Assembly: GCA_019057385.1 (NCBI GenBank)
Contig: JAHQJS010000003.1
Location: 83,212 to 147,211, forward strand
Direction of reading: 5' to 3'
Origin: Candidatus Borrarchaeum weybense
GTDB taxonomy: Archaea > Asgardarchaeota > Sifarchaeia > Borrarchaeales > Borrarchaeaceae
Length of the DNA: 64,000 nucleotides
The translations under genes and the position numbers were made by a program. Every line of letters begins with the position of its first letter. The stretch's first letter is position 1. The notes under the pieces were generated by a model that did not search any database, had not been told where the DNA came from, and worked only from the letters and a program-made list of their open reading frames with translations. Positions 50,671 to 60,162 of the stretch are shown piece after piece.

Positions 50671-52647
50671 TTAGTTGCTTTGATTTAGAATGATGTTTAA
50701 CTCTGCTTTTGCTCTATTTACTTCTTCTGATAACAAATGATTTGAGAGATTTGTTTTAACACAACCATATCGTTGCACGTACTTGAACAAGGCTGCAATT
50801 AAAGGAACATTTATCGCTTCAGCCAGTTTGTGTGAGGCTAAAATGATGAGTTTTCTTTTTGCACGTGTGATAGCAACATTGATTCTACGACTATCTTGTA
50901 ACACTTTTGCTGCCTTATGATTTAATCCATCATCTACTAAAGAAAGTAGTACTATATTGTTTTCTCGACCTTGATATGCGTCTATTGTGTTTGATTTGGA
51001 AATTGACCAAAGATTAATGACATTTATATGTTTTGAAAACAATTGTTTTATTAAACGTCCAATAAGTGCAGCCTGTAAACGGAAAGGTGTTACAACAGCC
51101 AAATCTTTTGCAAGGTTATATCCAGCTGTTTGATATTCTCTAATTATTCTGATAATTAGTGCAGTCTCAAATATATTGCAGGCTGAATATCGGTTTCCAA
51201 ACAGTTTCCATTCGATACCTTGACCATTAAGATTAAATGTATCGAGCCATGCAATGGGATACCGGCCAGATAAACTTTGACTTATACTATCCTTGTTTTG
51301 AGGAAAGTAATCAAGGTGGATATTTTCAATACCATAGGCAGTTTTTAATCGATCTTTGTAGATAAAATGGCTGGGAAACATGGCGATGTGTTTATTCGAG
51401 CGGTATTGGATATCTAAAAAGGTGCTAAAATCTGGATACTTAGTAATCAACATCTCAAATAGCGATTTTTCAAGTCGCTGATTTATGGGCACATTAAAAA
51501 TGGGTGGTAGTTGAAGATGGTCTCCCACCAAGATTATTTTCTTACCAAAAACCATGCCAACAAGCGTCAAGGGTATGTTCGCCATGCTAGCCTCGTCTAT
51601 GATGACATAATCGAAGGGAGGGTGATCCCAGTCAAAATCGCGTCGTAAAGTATACATTCCAGCTTTTGTTAATGTCGAACCCACGACTTTCCATGATTTA
51701 AAATCTTTGACACTGCTAATCGTACCTAACAGCGGTCTAATTGCTGGTAGCAACTTGGCATTCATACCTAAGCGCAGCAATATTTTCCTAAGATCGTGAT
51801 GTGTTGTGTCATGCAGGACGTCTATGAGTTTTTCCAAGGCATTATCAACCGCAACGTTGGTATGAGAGGTGATAAGGACGTTCTTATTTCTGATAAGGAG
51901 TTGTGTAACCAATTCTGCAATGGTGGTAGTTTTTCCAGTACCAGGAGGCCCATGAATCAAATAAAAGTAAGTCTCATCTGTTAAATTGAGACATTTTGTA
52001 ACGGCTTCCAATTGTGACTCGTTGAGTATTTCAGTGGTGTAATTTAGTGCACTAGGGAAGATTGGGTTAAACTCTGCTTGTCTTTCAAGCAGTTTTCTTA
52101 GTTTCTGTAGGTGTTTACTTTTCCCCTGCTCAATTCTCTCCAAAATATTTTCCTGAATCCTTAACAGGATTTGGTCATCAGCTTTTCGTAGACTAATTTC
52201 GTCACAACATCGTAATTCTTCTGGCAAGAAATTCCCTGAAAAGGAAATATAGTAATTTTTAGCATCATAGTCTATAATAACCCCATATTTCTCTCTCTTT
52301 GGATATAAAAGAGATCGATCTTTATTGTTTACTAAAAATGTACCATCATTTCCATTTCCCCATGTAGCTATTATTGCATCTCCTGGCTTAACTCTAAAAT
52401 CACCTATAGTTTGGATTTTTTCAACTTTTATATTTGCCAAGAAACGATATTTCTTTGAAATGTTAAAATCTGGTCGCCCAATTAGTCTAGGAGTTGTTTG
52501 TATTTGAGTTAGGTCTTTTTCCTTTGCCCTGGTTAAATAGTCCCATAAATGGCTATATGCAGAATCTTTGATGTCGAGTTCTTCAAGATTCATTGAAATC
52601 GCCTTTGGAGACTCCTTACTTTTAAGGTGGAGAGGAAAGATGCGCAA
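50671..52647 (-). CDS. SF1 (UPF1/DNA2-like) helicase
   Basis: The 658-residue SF1B helicase has Walker A GPPGTGKTTT (about 234-243), DEAS (motif II), GDHLQLPP (motif III), the QYRS motif IV region, DAYQGREN (motif V) and VAITRAKRKL (motif VI). An N-terminal beta-barrel-like region precedes it. Such archaeal proteins resemble IGHMBP2/UPF1 and act on RNA or DNA 5'-3'. The start may be the Met at 52593 (MNLEELDIKD) rather than 52647; the latter lies only 3 bp from the iscB stop, so the IscB element may have landed in its 5' leader. Confidence 0.88.
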   Translation of the reverse strand: MRIFPLHLKSKESPKAISMNLEELDIKDSAYSHLWDYLTRAKEKDLTQIQTTPRLIGRPDFNISKKYRFLANIKVEKIQTIGDFRVKPGDAIIATWGNGNDGTFLVNNKDRSLLYPKREKYGVIIDYDAKNYYISFSGNFLPEELRCCDEISLRKADDQILLRIQENILERIEQGKSKHLQKLRKLLERQAEFNPIFPSALNYTTEILNESQLEAVTKCLNLTDETYFYLIHGPPGTGKTTTIAELVTQLLIRNKNVLITSHTNVAVDNALEKLIDVLHDTTHHDLRKILLRLGMNAKLLPAIRPLLGTISSVKDFKSWKVVGSTLTKAGMYTLRRDFDWDHPPFDYVIIDEASMANIPLTLVGMVFGKKIILVGDHLQLPPIFNVPINQRLEKSLFEMLITKYPDFSTFLDIQYRSNKHIAMFPSHFIYKDRLKTAYGIENIHLDYFPQNKDSISQSLSGRYPIAWLDTFNLNGQGIEWKLFGNRYSACNIFETALIIRIIREYQTAGYNLAKDLAVVTPFRLQAALIGRLIKQLFSKHINVINLWSISKSNTIDAYQGRENNIVLLSLVDDGLNHKAAKVLQDSRRINVAITRAKRKLIILASHKLAEAINVPLIAALFKYVQRYGCVKTNLSNHLLSEEVNRAKAELNIILNQSN

Positions 52648-52650
52648 AAA

Positions 52651-53853
52651 CTAACATAAACTGAATAATAACCCTTTTCCATATTTTACCAACTCCACTT
52701 TTTTAATTGTGACGCTGTGATTTTTTCCTTTAGGATTGTCCAATAAAACTCGTTTTCCGTAACAATGAACTCCTTTCACTCTATATGTACTATTATTATA
52801 CTTGACAAGGTCATATGGTAGCAACTGGTATTTTTGTCTCCTAATAGATGGTTTGAATCCCTTTCGATTCGTCTGTAGCGAACGGTTATTGCGCCTGACT
52901 TGTATCACCTCATATGGTCTGCAGCGTTCTTGGTTGGTTCCGCCGGCAATAACGAACGCGTCATTAACATGAGATTTTTCTAAACCTAACTTATTGCGGT
53001 GGTATTTAGTAACGTATCCGTAAGTATATTCTGCATCTAATTGCTCTACTAACTTCCAACGAATGCTATTCAGACACGCGGTTGCTTTAAGTGATTTCTT
53101 TGCCTTTTTCTGTATGTGTAGGTAGCCGAACTCCTCGGCGGTCTTATCTCCTTTTTTAAGGTTACATTTCTTGCATGCAATCGTCAAATTCGACACTCTA
53201 TCAGTTCCTCCTCGACTTTTAGGGACGATATGCTCAACTTCTACGGGAACACCCGTTTTACCACAATAGGCACATGTACGCCCCCATTTGTCTAAAAGGT
53301 ATTCTTTGACTTCGTAACCCTGAAGTTCGCCCTGTTGATACTCTACACCTGTAATTTCTGGGTTCTGCATTTTGTGAGCGTCGAAATTGCCCACCTCTAC
53401 CTTTTTGAAAGGTATTGGTAGCAACTTTTCAAGCGTTTCAACTAATCGAATATGTGACTCTTGTTTATGCTGAATACTGGGAGCTAACCAGCCTTCAGGT
53501 CGTGTTCGGTTATCAAATCGTGGTGGTCGATACCCTAATCTGCCTCTACGAGTTCTACGATACATACGTTTTTCCGCTAGCTTTTTAGAAACATCCTTGC
53601 GCAAGGTCAAAGTACCACTGATGACTTCTAACTTATCGGTCTTAGCACTAAATCCGATGTTCATATATCCGAGGTCCACTCCCAGTGCAATCGGTTGCCT
53701 AGTTTCTCCGGTAGCATAGTTAAACTGAATGGTAAAAGGGCATCGCTGAACAACGTGTGCCTTGCCTTCTTTTAACAACTTCTTGCCGTTGTGTTGTGTA
53801 GTAGGCATGAGCGGTTGCCCCCTCATGTTTACCACATAGATAGGTACTCTCAA
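52651..53853 (-). CDS. iscB: IscB RNA-guided nuclease (RuvC-HNH)
   Basis: A 400-residue intact IscB, the transposon-encoded ancestor group of Cas9. It has an N-terminal PLMP domain (PLMP at 14-17), RuvC-I ALGVDLGYM (D60), RuvC-II KVEVGNFD (E153), an HNH domain with C194/C197, E207-H208, N222 and C227/C230, RuvC-III SHVNDAFVIA (H295, D298), and a C-terminal targeting-domain region. All catalytic residues are present. The omega RNA lies directly upstream (53857-54128). No TnpA transposase is encoded nearby, so mobility would need one in trans. Confidence 0.95.
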   Translation of the reverse strand: MRVPIYVVNMRGQPLMPTTQHNGKKLLKEGKAHVVQRCPFTIQFNYATGETRQPIALGVDLGYMNIGFSAKTDKLEVISGTLTLRKDVSKKLAEKRMYRRTRRGRLGYRPPRFDNRTRPEGWLAPSIQHKQESHIRLVETLEKLLPIPFKKVEVGNFDAHKMQNPEITGVEYQQGELQGYEVKEYLLDKWGRTCAYCGKTGVPVEVEHIVPKSRGGTDRVSNLTIACKKCNLKKGDKTAEEFGYLHIQKKAKKSLKATACLNSIRWKLVEQLDAEYTYGYVTKYHRNKLGLEKSHVNDAFVIAGGTNQERCRPYEVIQVRRNNRSLQTNRKGFKPSIRRQKYQLLPYDLVKYNNSTYRVKGVHCYGKRVLLDNPKGKNHSVTIKKVELVKYGKGLLFSLC

Positions 53854-53856
53854 GTC

Positions 53857-54128
53857 CTATCGCCTCCTTTAACGTCTGTTAAAGTAGGTTGGTTCTCTTC
53901 GCCAAGGTTATCAGTCAGTACTCTACGGTGATCACTGAGAGTTTCCTCTCTGTTTAAACCATCATTTACAGAGCAAGGGACTAGAGAAGCATCCCTTGGT
54001 GTGTTCTTGAACTCTCCTGATAACTCAGATACCGCCATAAACTGTATGACCTCTCTTAGGCTAATCAACTAATTGCTCTCATTCCTCACGGAACAAGCCC
54101 CTACCCTTTAGGTTGGGGTAATTGACCT
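53857..54128 (-). ncRNA. IscB omega RNA
   Basis: Upstream of iscB on the same strand lies a structured 270-nt region. It begins ATTACCCCAACC-TAAA-GGGTAGGGG, followed by CTTGTTCCGTGAGG, and continues through several short stems (GAGTTATC/GATAAC-like and AAGGGATG/CATCCCTT) to the iscB start. This order and opening hairpin are those of IscB omega RNAs; the guide would come from DNA flanking the left end beyond 54128. The stretch contains an open frame, but its character is RNA-like. Confidence 0.8.
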
Positions 54129-54330
54129 AATACGACCTTTGTACTCTTTGTGGATGAGCCTAGAAATCTCTTTCCAACAAAGAAATTCACTTTTTCCGCT
54201 TCTTTTTCGATTCTTTCAGCTATTCACTCTGGAGATATAAAGAAAATATATAAACTCCACTTATCATTCATCATTGAGCATAGAGCTTGTGCTTCCTTAT
54301 GATAACAATGAATTAAGAATGGGAATCAAA

Positions 54331-55896
54331 ATGGGAAAGTTTGATCTGCAAAAATTGAAAGCAGAGATGGAAAAGGATTATGAAAAGGCCTGGCTCATGT
54401 CTAAAAGCCTTTTAAAAGAAAAAGGAAGGCTTTTACGTTTAAAGCCACAGGGAAAACCACATCCAATATTTACATTTATTGAAAGAGCACGAAAAACATT
54501 ACTGAGACTAGGCTTTAAGGAAACTGTTTTACCAATTATCGTAGATGAGGGAACCATATTTCGCGAATATGGACCTGAAGCATGCCTGATTCTTGACCGT
54601 ATATTCTATTTAGCAGGGTTACCACGACCTGATATCGGAATTTCCAAAGAGAAACTTGAACAAATTCAAGAAATTATCCCTGGATTTGAAAAGGTTTCTG
54701 AATTACAAAAAATCTTCAGAGAATACAAAGCGGGTAAAGTTGAAGCCGATAATATGCTTGAAGTTATTGTTTCAGATCTAGAAGTGAAAGAAGATGATGC
54801 AAGTAAGATGATTGATTCTGTTTTCTCAGAAATGAAAAGACTTGAGCCAATCCCTACAAAACTGACATTAAGGAGTCATACCACAGCATTATGGTTTCCA
54901 GCATTAGCCAAGATCCAATATTTGCAACCTCTCCCAGTACAACTATTTAGCATAGGCCCAAAGTTCCGAAGAGAGCAGAAACTAGATAGCACTCATCTTT
55001 ACTCAAGTTATACTATCTCGTATGTAATCATGGCAGATATGACATTAGAAGATGGTAAAATTGTTGTTGAAGATTTTTTGAAAGAACTTGGATATAAAGA
55101 AGTCATCTTTGCAAAAAAACGAGCTACATCGAAATATTATGCTCCTCAAACAGAATCAGAAATTTTTATTGAACATCCAAAGACTGGAGAAGTTATTGAA
55201 ATAGGAGATTTAGGTTTTTATTCACCAATAGCACTTGCAAACTTCGGAATAGAATATCCAGTATTTAATGCAGGTTTTGGAGTGGAACGTTTTGTTATGG
55301 TCGAAACTGGCGAAACAGACATCCGACAACTTGTTTATCCTTATTTTTACTCTAGAGTGGATCTAAAAGATGAAGAACTTCTAAAGGGGATTAAATTAAC
55401 TGAAAGCCCAGAAACAGATCTTGGAAAAGAAATAATGCAGGCGATCATAAATATCGCTGAAGAACATAAGGATGACAGTTCTCCAACAAAAGTATTAGCA
55501 TGGCAAAAACATTTTGAATCTCAACTCACGCAAATCTATGTTTGGGAACCTGATCCTGATGTCAAACTATTAGGCCCTGCCGCATTAAATGAAATTTTGG
55601 TCTCTGAAGGAAATATAATCGGAGTGGTTCCAACTGAAAAGTTAAAGAAGGAAGGTCAGTCGACTGGAATTCGATATTTAGATGCTGTAGTTGCCAAAGC
55701 AGCAAAAGATATAGAAGATCTACTAAAGAGTGACAGAAATGAGTATACGTTAAGAGTAAGAATGGTTAAAAATGCAGCTGATATAAATTTAACAATAGAA
55801 GAACCTACAAGGAGAATTATCACTTCAAAAGGAAAAAAAATCGATATTAGAGGTCCTGTATTTATTGGTATTCTTATGGAAACAAAATCACTTTAG
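54331..55896 (+). CDS. sepS: O-phosphoseryl-tRNA(Cys) synthetase (SepRS)
   Basis: Class II synthetase that charges tRNACys with O-phosphoserine, for later conversion to Cys-tRNA by SepCysS. Family features: DRIFYLAGLPRPDIGIS (about 90-106), LTLRSHTTALWF, FSIGPKFRREQ (motif 2), GFGVERFVMV (motif 3) and an anticodon-binding C-terminus ending KKIDIRGPVFI. A TATA box at about 54245-54255 lies upstream. The frame extends back to 54274 (TTG) and has an ATG at 54319, but the family N-terminus MGKFDLQKL starts at 54331. It implies indirect Cys-tRNA formation; SepCysS is not in the window. Confidence 0.93.
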   Translation: MGKFDLQKLKAEMEKDYEKAWLMSKSLLKEKGRLLRLKPQGKPHPIFTFIERARKTLLRLGFKETVLPIIVDEGTIFREYGPEACLILDRIFYLAGLPRPDIGISKEKLEQIQEIIPGFEKVSELQKIFREYKAGKVEADNMLEVIVSDLEVKEDDASKMIDSVFSEMKRLEPIPTKLTLRSHTTALWFPALAKIQYLQPLPVQLFSIGPKFRREQKLDSTHLYSSYTISYVIMADMTLEDGKIVVEDFLKELGYKEVIFAKKRATSKYYAPQTESEIFIEHPKTGEVIEIGDLGFYSPIALANFGIEYPVFNAGFGVERFVMVETGETDIRQLVYPYFYSRVDLKDEELLKGIKLTESPETDLGKEIMQAIINIAEEHKDDSSPTKVLAWQKHFESQLTQIYVWEPDPDVKLLGPAALNEILVSEGNIIGVVPTEKLKKEGQSTGIRYLDAVVAKAAKDIEDLLKSDRNEYTLRVRMVKNAADINLTIEEPTRRIITSKGKKIDIRGPVFIGILMETKSL

Positions 55897-55979
55897 GAGA
55901 CATTAACTCTGAAATAATTGTATATTATGGTTCATAACGAGAAATTGTTTAACAATACAGAAATTTATGCAAAACAGGG

Positions 55980-56699
55980 ATGTGTTTGAACTTTCAAACC
56001 AAGAGGGTTATCACTCAATGTTTGATGAAAAGATTCTCTGAAAAGATTGAATATAACTCAATTGATCTTGATTCTCTTGGAAAAGAACAGATGTATCTTG
56101 CTAAAAAAGTTATTCTTAAAGACAAGTTTGGTACTCCCGTTGTTTTAGCAGGAGTAGATCTGTCATATAAAAATACTACTTGTATAGTTGCTTATGTTGC
56201 GCTTAAGTTTAAAACGTTAGAAATCTTAGAGAGAAAAGCAATAAAACAAAAAGTTGTTTTTCCCTATATCCCTACTTTTCTCGCATTTAGAGAGGGACCT
56301 CCTACCTTAGCGCTCCTAGAAAAAATTAATACACGCCCAGATGTCCTAATGATTAATGGTCATGGGATTGCTCATCCACTCTTTTATGGATACGCATCTC
56401 ATATAGGCGTCCTTACTAGCATACCAACCATTGGCATAGCTACTAAACTTCTATATGGAATGGTTTGTGAAATACCAGCTAATGTAGGATCATATTGCTA
56501 CGTAAGTTATAAAGGCAGAAGGGTGGGGGCAATTTTTCTATCAAAAAAGGGTTGTAAGCCCATCATTGTTTCGCCAGGACACCTAATAACTATTGATAGT
56601 TGCTTAAGAATAGTAAAATGTTCTTTAAAAGGCTATAAGTTACCAGAGCCACTTCGTTTAGCTCATAAACTTGCTCAAGAGGAAAAAATGGCTATTTAA
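55980..56699 (+). CDS. nfi: Endonuclease V
   Basis: The 239-residue endonuclease V nicks next to deoxyinosine in DNA, or inosine in RNA. Motifs in order: AGVDLSYKN (catalytic Asp), YIPTFLAFREGP (PYIP wedge), DVLMINGHGIAHP and GVLTSIPTIGIATKLL. The start is uncertain: an ATG at 56025 (MKRFSEKIEY) is more typical of the family length of about 220 residues. It follows sepS by about 80 bp. Confidence 0.92.
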   Translation: MCLNFQTKRVITQCLMKRFSEKIEYNSIDLDSLGKEQMYLAKKVILKDKFGTPVVLAGVDLSYKNTTCIVAYVALKFKTLEILERKAIKQKVVFPYIPTFLAFREGPPTLALLEKINTRPDVLMINGHGIAHPLFYGYASHIGVLTSIPTIGIATKLLYGMVCEIPANVGSYCYVSYKGRRVGAIFLSKKGCKPIIVSPGHLITIDSCLRIVKCSLKGYKLPEPLRLAHKLAQEEKMAI

Positions 56700-56825
56700 T
56701 ATAATCAATGGCTTCAAAATTAATAACGGTGGGTTTTCTCGCTGATTTCGTAGGAACGAAAAGATTAAAAAAGAATGCCAATATTCTCCAGATAGAACGC
56801 GTTCAGTAGATTTTGGTGTTATAAG

Positions 56826-57020
56826 ATGATCATTCCCATTCGTTGTTTCACATGTGGAAAGGTAATTGGAGATAAGTGGATACCCTTCTCTCAGAAGATA
56901 AAACAAGGCGAATCTCCAAAAGAAATATTAGATGAATTAAATATAACAAGATATTGTTGTCGAAGAATACTTTTAAGTCACGTTGACCTAATAGATGACA
57001 TCCTAAAACTGATGCGATAG
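56826..57020 (+). CDS. rpoN: RNA polymerase subunit N (Rpo10)
   Basis: A 64-residue Rpb10 homologue. The zinc motif [18 protein letters not shown] has the C-x2-C pair near the N-terminus and the CC pair in YCCRR. It is an assembly platform subunit with subunits D and L. In many archaea it follows rps9; here it is separated from the rpoD-L18e-L13-S9 operon and lies upstream of the exosome genes. Confidence 0.95.
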   Translation: MIIPIRCFTCGKVIGDKWIPFSQKIKQGESPKEILDELNITRYCCRRILLSHVDLIDDILKLMR

Positions 57021-57191
57021 ATTAAAATAAATGTATATGTAAAAATTAGGCGATTTATTTGGAGAATAAGAGTCGCTAATTCTGAGCAGAATGACCCTTT
57101 TCGGTTTTGAATAAACGTTTAGTTTCTTAAGTGTTGGAATGTGTTAGGAAGTAAATATGAAATCATAGGAAAATGAAAAGGAGGAGAAGAA

Positions 57192-57999
57192 ATGGTAGAT
57201 AAAAAGTCGGTACCACCTCTTAAACTTATATCTGATGAAGGTATCCGATCTGATGGTCGCAAATTTGATGAATTAAGACCAATGAAAATGGAGATTGGTG
57301 TGCTTAAAACGGCTGACGGATCAAGTTATGTAGAACAAGGAAGAAATAAGATTTACGCGGCTGTATATGGTCCACGAGAGTTACATCCGCGTCATTTAGC
57401 CTTACCAAATAAAGCTCGTGTAAGGTGTACTTATCGAATGGCATCTTTCTCAGTAGAAGGCATTCAATTTCTAAATAGCCTGCTGAAATGAAAGAAAAAG
57501 CCCTGCTCCAAGTAGAAGGGAACAGGAATTATCCATGGTCATTCGTGAGTCATTAGAGCCAGCAATTTTTTCCATTATGTTTCCTCGAACCGCTGTAGAT
57601 ATTTATATCGAAATTACACAAGCGGATGGAGGAACACGATGTGCTAGCATCACTGCCGCATCTTTAGCTCTTGCAGACGCAGGAGTACCACTAAAAGATT
57701 TAGTAGCAGGATGTGCTGCTGGAAAAATTGAAGGGACACTTGTTTTAGATCTCGATGACACTGAAGACAAATGTGGTGAGGCAGATCTTCCTTTAGCATT
57801 TATCCCTCGAACAGAAGAGATTACATTGCTTCAAATGGATGGATCATTTTCACCAAAAGAGTTTGAAGATGCAATGAATTTAGCTATTACTGGCTGCAAA
57901 AATATCTACGAAATGCAAAAAGAAACATTGAAGAACAAATATGCTGAGATTCGCGATGAAACTGATTCTGAGGATGATATCTCCGAAGAAGGTGATTAA
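57192..57999 (+). CDS. rrp41: Exosome subunit Rrp41, interrupted by a 31-nt intron
   Basis: The catalytic RNase PH-like exosome subunit. Exon 1 (57192-57457) runs from [13 protein letters not shown] through [11 protein letters not shown]. Exon 2 (57489-57999) resumes at [20 protein letters not shown] and continues through [20 protein letters not shown] with the catalytic Asp. Read straight through, the frame ends at a TGA 4 bp into the far side. Removing 31 nt (57458-57488) restores [15 protein letters not shown], the family's conserved segment, and yields 258 residues, close to Sulfolobus Rrp41. The acidic C-terminal tail precedes rrp42, which starts right after the stop. Confidence 0.9.
57458..57488 (+). 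other. Predicted 31-nt BHB-type intron in rrp41
   Basis: The junction folds as a near-classic hBHBh': exon helix CTTTC/GAAAG, 3-nt bulge AAT on the 3' side, 4-bp central helix TCAG/CTGA, a 3-4 nt bulge (TAGA) on the 5' side and intron helix AGGC/GCCT. Repeated A bases allow two cut placements with the same product. The frame shift of 31 (1 modulo 3) matches the observed change of reading frame exactly. Confidence 0.85.
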
Positions 58000-58000
58000 A

Positions 58001-58804
58001 ATGGTTAAGTCTGAGAAAATCCTTTCTGAAATCGAACAAAACTATATTGAAAAACTTGTAAACAAGGGCAATCGTATTGATGAACGTTCGCTAGATGAAT
58101 TTAGGGAAATTACAATAAAGACCAACACTATTGAAAAAGCGAACGGCTCGGCTGATGTAATTTTAGGCAATACCAGAGTTTTAGCAGGAATTAAAATGGA
58201 AATGGGTACTCCATACCCTGATATGCCCGATGAGGGTGTTGTCACTGTAAGTGCAGAACTTGCACCAATTGCTTCCCCTTTCTTTGAAAGTGGACCTCCT
58301 ACAGAAGTAGGGATTGAATTAGCAAGAGTAGTCGACCGAGGCGTGAGACAATCACATGCTGTTGATACGAAAAAGTTGTGTATTATTGAGGGAGAAAAAG
58401 TATGGATTGTCTTTGTTGATATTTATGCCTTAGATCATGATGGAAATCTCATTGATGCTTCTGCCTTAGCAGTCATGGCTGCTCTTATGACAGCAAAAAT
58501 GCCGAAGTTAGAAATCAAAAAAGATAACGAAATTGAATATCTTGAAGAAACAATTCCACTCCCTATAGTTGACCATCCCATTGCTGTCACCATAGCAAAA
58601 ATGAATGGTGCTACGATAGTTGATCCATGTCTTAAAGAAGAATTTGCAATGACAGGGCGAATAACCTTTACATTTACTCAAGATGGAAATCTTTGTGCAT
58701 TACAAAAAGGAGGAGATGGAACTTTTAAGCTACCTGAAGTATTAAGTGCGTTTGAGACAGCAAGAAAAATAGCGCCTCAATTAAGAAAGTTCTTACCTGA
58801 ATGA
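58001..58804 (+). CDS. rrp42: Exosome subunit Rrp42
   Basis: The non-catalytic RNase PH-like partner of Rrp41 in the archaeal hexameric ring. It starts MVKSEKILSEIEQNYI at 58001 after GAAGGTGAT overlapping the rrp41 stop; a longer frame from 57941 runs through rrp41 and is rejected. Family features: DERSLDEFREITI, GNTRVLAGIKMEMG and the loop GTPYPDMPDEG. 267 residues, normal length. Confidence 0.94.
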   Translation: MVKSEKILSEIEQNYIEKLVNKGNRIDERSLDEFREITIKTNTIEKANGSADVILGNTRVLAGIKMEMGTPYPDMPDEGVVTVSAELAPIASPFFESGPPTEVGIELARVVDRGVRQSHAVDTKKLCIIEGEKVWIVFVDIYALDHDGNLIDASALAVMAALMTAKMPKLEIKKDNEIEYLEETIPLPIVDHPIAVTIAKMNGATIVDPCLKEEFAMTGRITFTFTQDGNLCALQKGGDGTFKLPEVLSAFETARKIAPQLRKFLPE

Positions 58805-58878
58805 CCTTGTTTATCTAGACGTTTTCTCCTTATTCGATACCATATTTGAACATCTCAAATATTAATTTCAAGTAAGGT

Positions 58879-59283
58879 CTATCGATAGGATTTTTGGAAG
58901 CGCTGTCTCGCTCCTCTGCCACCAAATTTTTTCGGTTCTTTCCTTCTGGCATCTGAAACAAGAAGCATTCGGTCATACTCTAGGAATTTTCGCTTAATCT
59001 CGGGTTTATCTGTCCATTCTGATATGGCTTTTGCTAAGGCAGTTCTAACAGCCTCTGTCTGCCCCATAAACCCTCCACCTCTGACATCGAGGTTTATATC
59101 AATTTGGTTGATAATTTCTGTGCCTGCTAGTATCACTGGTTCCATAATTTTCCATCTGCATAACTCTGGTTCAAATATTTCTAAAGGAATCTTGTTTATT
59201 CGTATTTTACCCTTACCTGGTCTGATTATAGCCCGAGCAATCGCTGTTTTCTTTTTTCCTGATGTTAATATAACTTTAGGCAT
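58879..59283 (-). CDS. rps9: 30S ribosomal protein S9
   Basis: Archaeal S9 begins [17 protein letters not shown]. The body has [13 protein letters not shown] and [19 protein letters not shown], and the C-terminal tail [17 protein letters not shown] reaches the P-site tRNA. A longer frame to 59394 overlaps L13 and is rejected. It starts about 2 bp after the end of rpl13. Confidence 0.95.
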   Translation of the reverse strand: MPKVILTSGKKKTAIARAIIRPGKGKIRINKIPLEIFEPELCRWKIMEPVILAGTEIINQIDINLDVRGGGFMGQTEAVRTALAKAISEWTDKPEIKRKFLEYDRMLLVSDARRKEPKKFGGRGARQRFQKSYR

Positions 59284-59284
59284 A

Positions 59285-59725
59285 TTATTCCCTCTTTGAA
59301 GGAGACCATCCAATCTCTTTACATATCTCAGATAGATAGACTTTCTTTCTGATAGTTTTACATTCAATCTTAGGGAGAGATTCGATTGGAACATCTTTAA
59401 GATGTTTTGGTGTACCCATATACACTTTTAGGCGTTCATATGCTGTTCTTCCGCGAGGTGTATCCCAAGGTAACATTCCACGTATTATACGACGAAGAAA
59501 TCTATCAGGCATACGTTGATGTAGTGGTCCTTTCCATGGGGCGGTTGCAGTCCTTATTTGTAACCTTCCTTTATATTTTCGCAATATGCTTTTTGGATCT
59601 CCAGTAATAATGCCTTTTTCTGCATTTATAATAATAATTTTATCGCCAAGTAGTAATCTTTTTGCAACTGAGCTTGATAATCGACCAACTATTTTATTTT
59701 CTGCGTTTATGACCAATTCATTCAT
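59285..59725 (-). CDS. rpl13: 50S ribosomal protein L13
   Basis: L13 starts [18 protein letters not shown] at 59725 after a GGTGGT element. Conserved features: [20 protein letters not shown] and [15 protein letters not shown]. The frame extends to 59785, but that part shows no family similarity. Confidence 0.95.
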   Translation of the reverse strand: MNELVINAENKIVGRLSSSVAKRLLLGDKIIIINAEKGIITGDPKSILRKYKGRLQIRTATAPWKGPLHQRMPDRFLRRIIRGMLPWDTPRGRTAYERLKVYMGTPKHLKDVPIESLPKIECKTIRKKVYLSEICKEIGWSPSKRE

Positions 59726-59790
59726 TCTTAGACCACCGAAAGGAGATTTAGTTAAATTACAAGGATTAATTAAATTATTTTTCAATTTGA

Positions 59791-60162
59791 TTATGTAATG
59801 ACCTTAATGTTCGATCCCTTTGGATTTTGTTTTATTAGTTCTTGTAAAGTAAGGCATTTACCGCCACTAAAGAGTATTTTTTCTCTTGCATGTTGAGAAA
59901 AATTTAAAGCCGCAATAGTAACATGATGCAAGAGTTTACCAGAGGATAATACTTTTCCTGGAACAATTACTATATCATCCTGCTTCGTTAGACGATTAAT
60001 TTTACTAAGATTAACCTCTACATTGGTTCTACGAGGCTTTTGTAAATAGTTGTCGACATCCCTCCAAATGCTAGCATGCCATTTATGTGCACTTCTACGT
60101 AAGTATCTTCTTATAGATTGCACATTAGGATTAGTTGGACCTGTAGATTTCAGATTTTTCAC
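59791..60162 (-). CDS. rpl18e: 50S ribosomal protein L18e
   Basis: The 123-residue archaeal/eukaryal L18e/L15 family protein: NPNVQSIRRYLRRSAHKW at the start, RTNVEVNLSKINRLTK, VIVPGKVLSSG and the C-terminal KGSNIKVIT. It overlaps rpoD by about 30 bp and is translationally coupled within the rpoD-L18e-L13-S9 operon. Confidence 0.94.
   Translation of the reverse strand: MKNLKSTGPTNPNVQSIRRYLRRSAHKWHASIWRDVDNYLQKPRRTNVEVNLSKINRLTKQDDIVIVPGKVLSSGKLLHHVTIAALNFSQHAREKILFSGGKCLTLQELIKQNPKGSNIKVIT

Noticed and set aside
57192..57999. rrp41 as a frameshifted pseudogene
   Set aside because: Both parts are conserved to the residue and the 31-nt insert has BHB geometry; a simple frameshift would not add a 31-nt hairpin.
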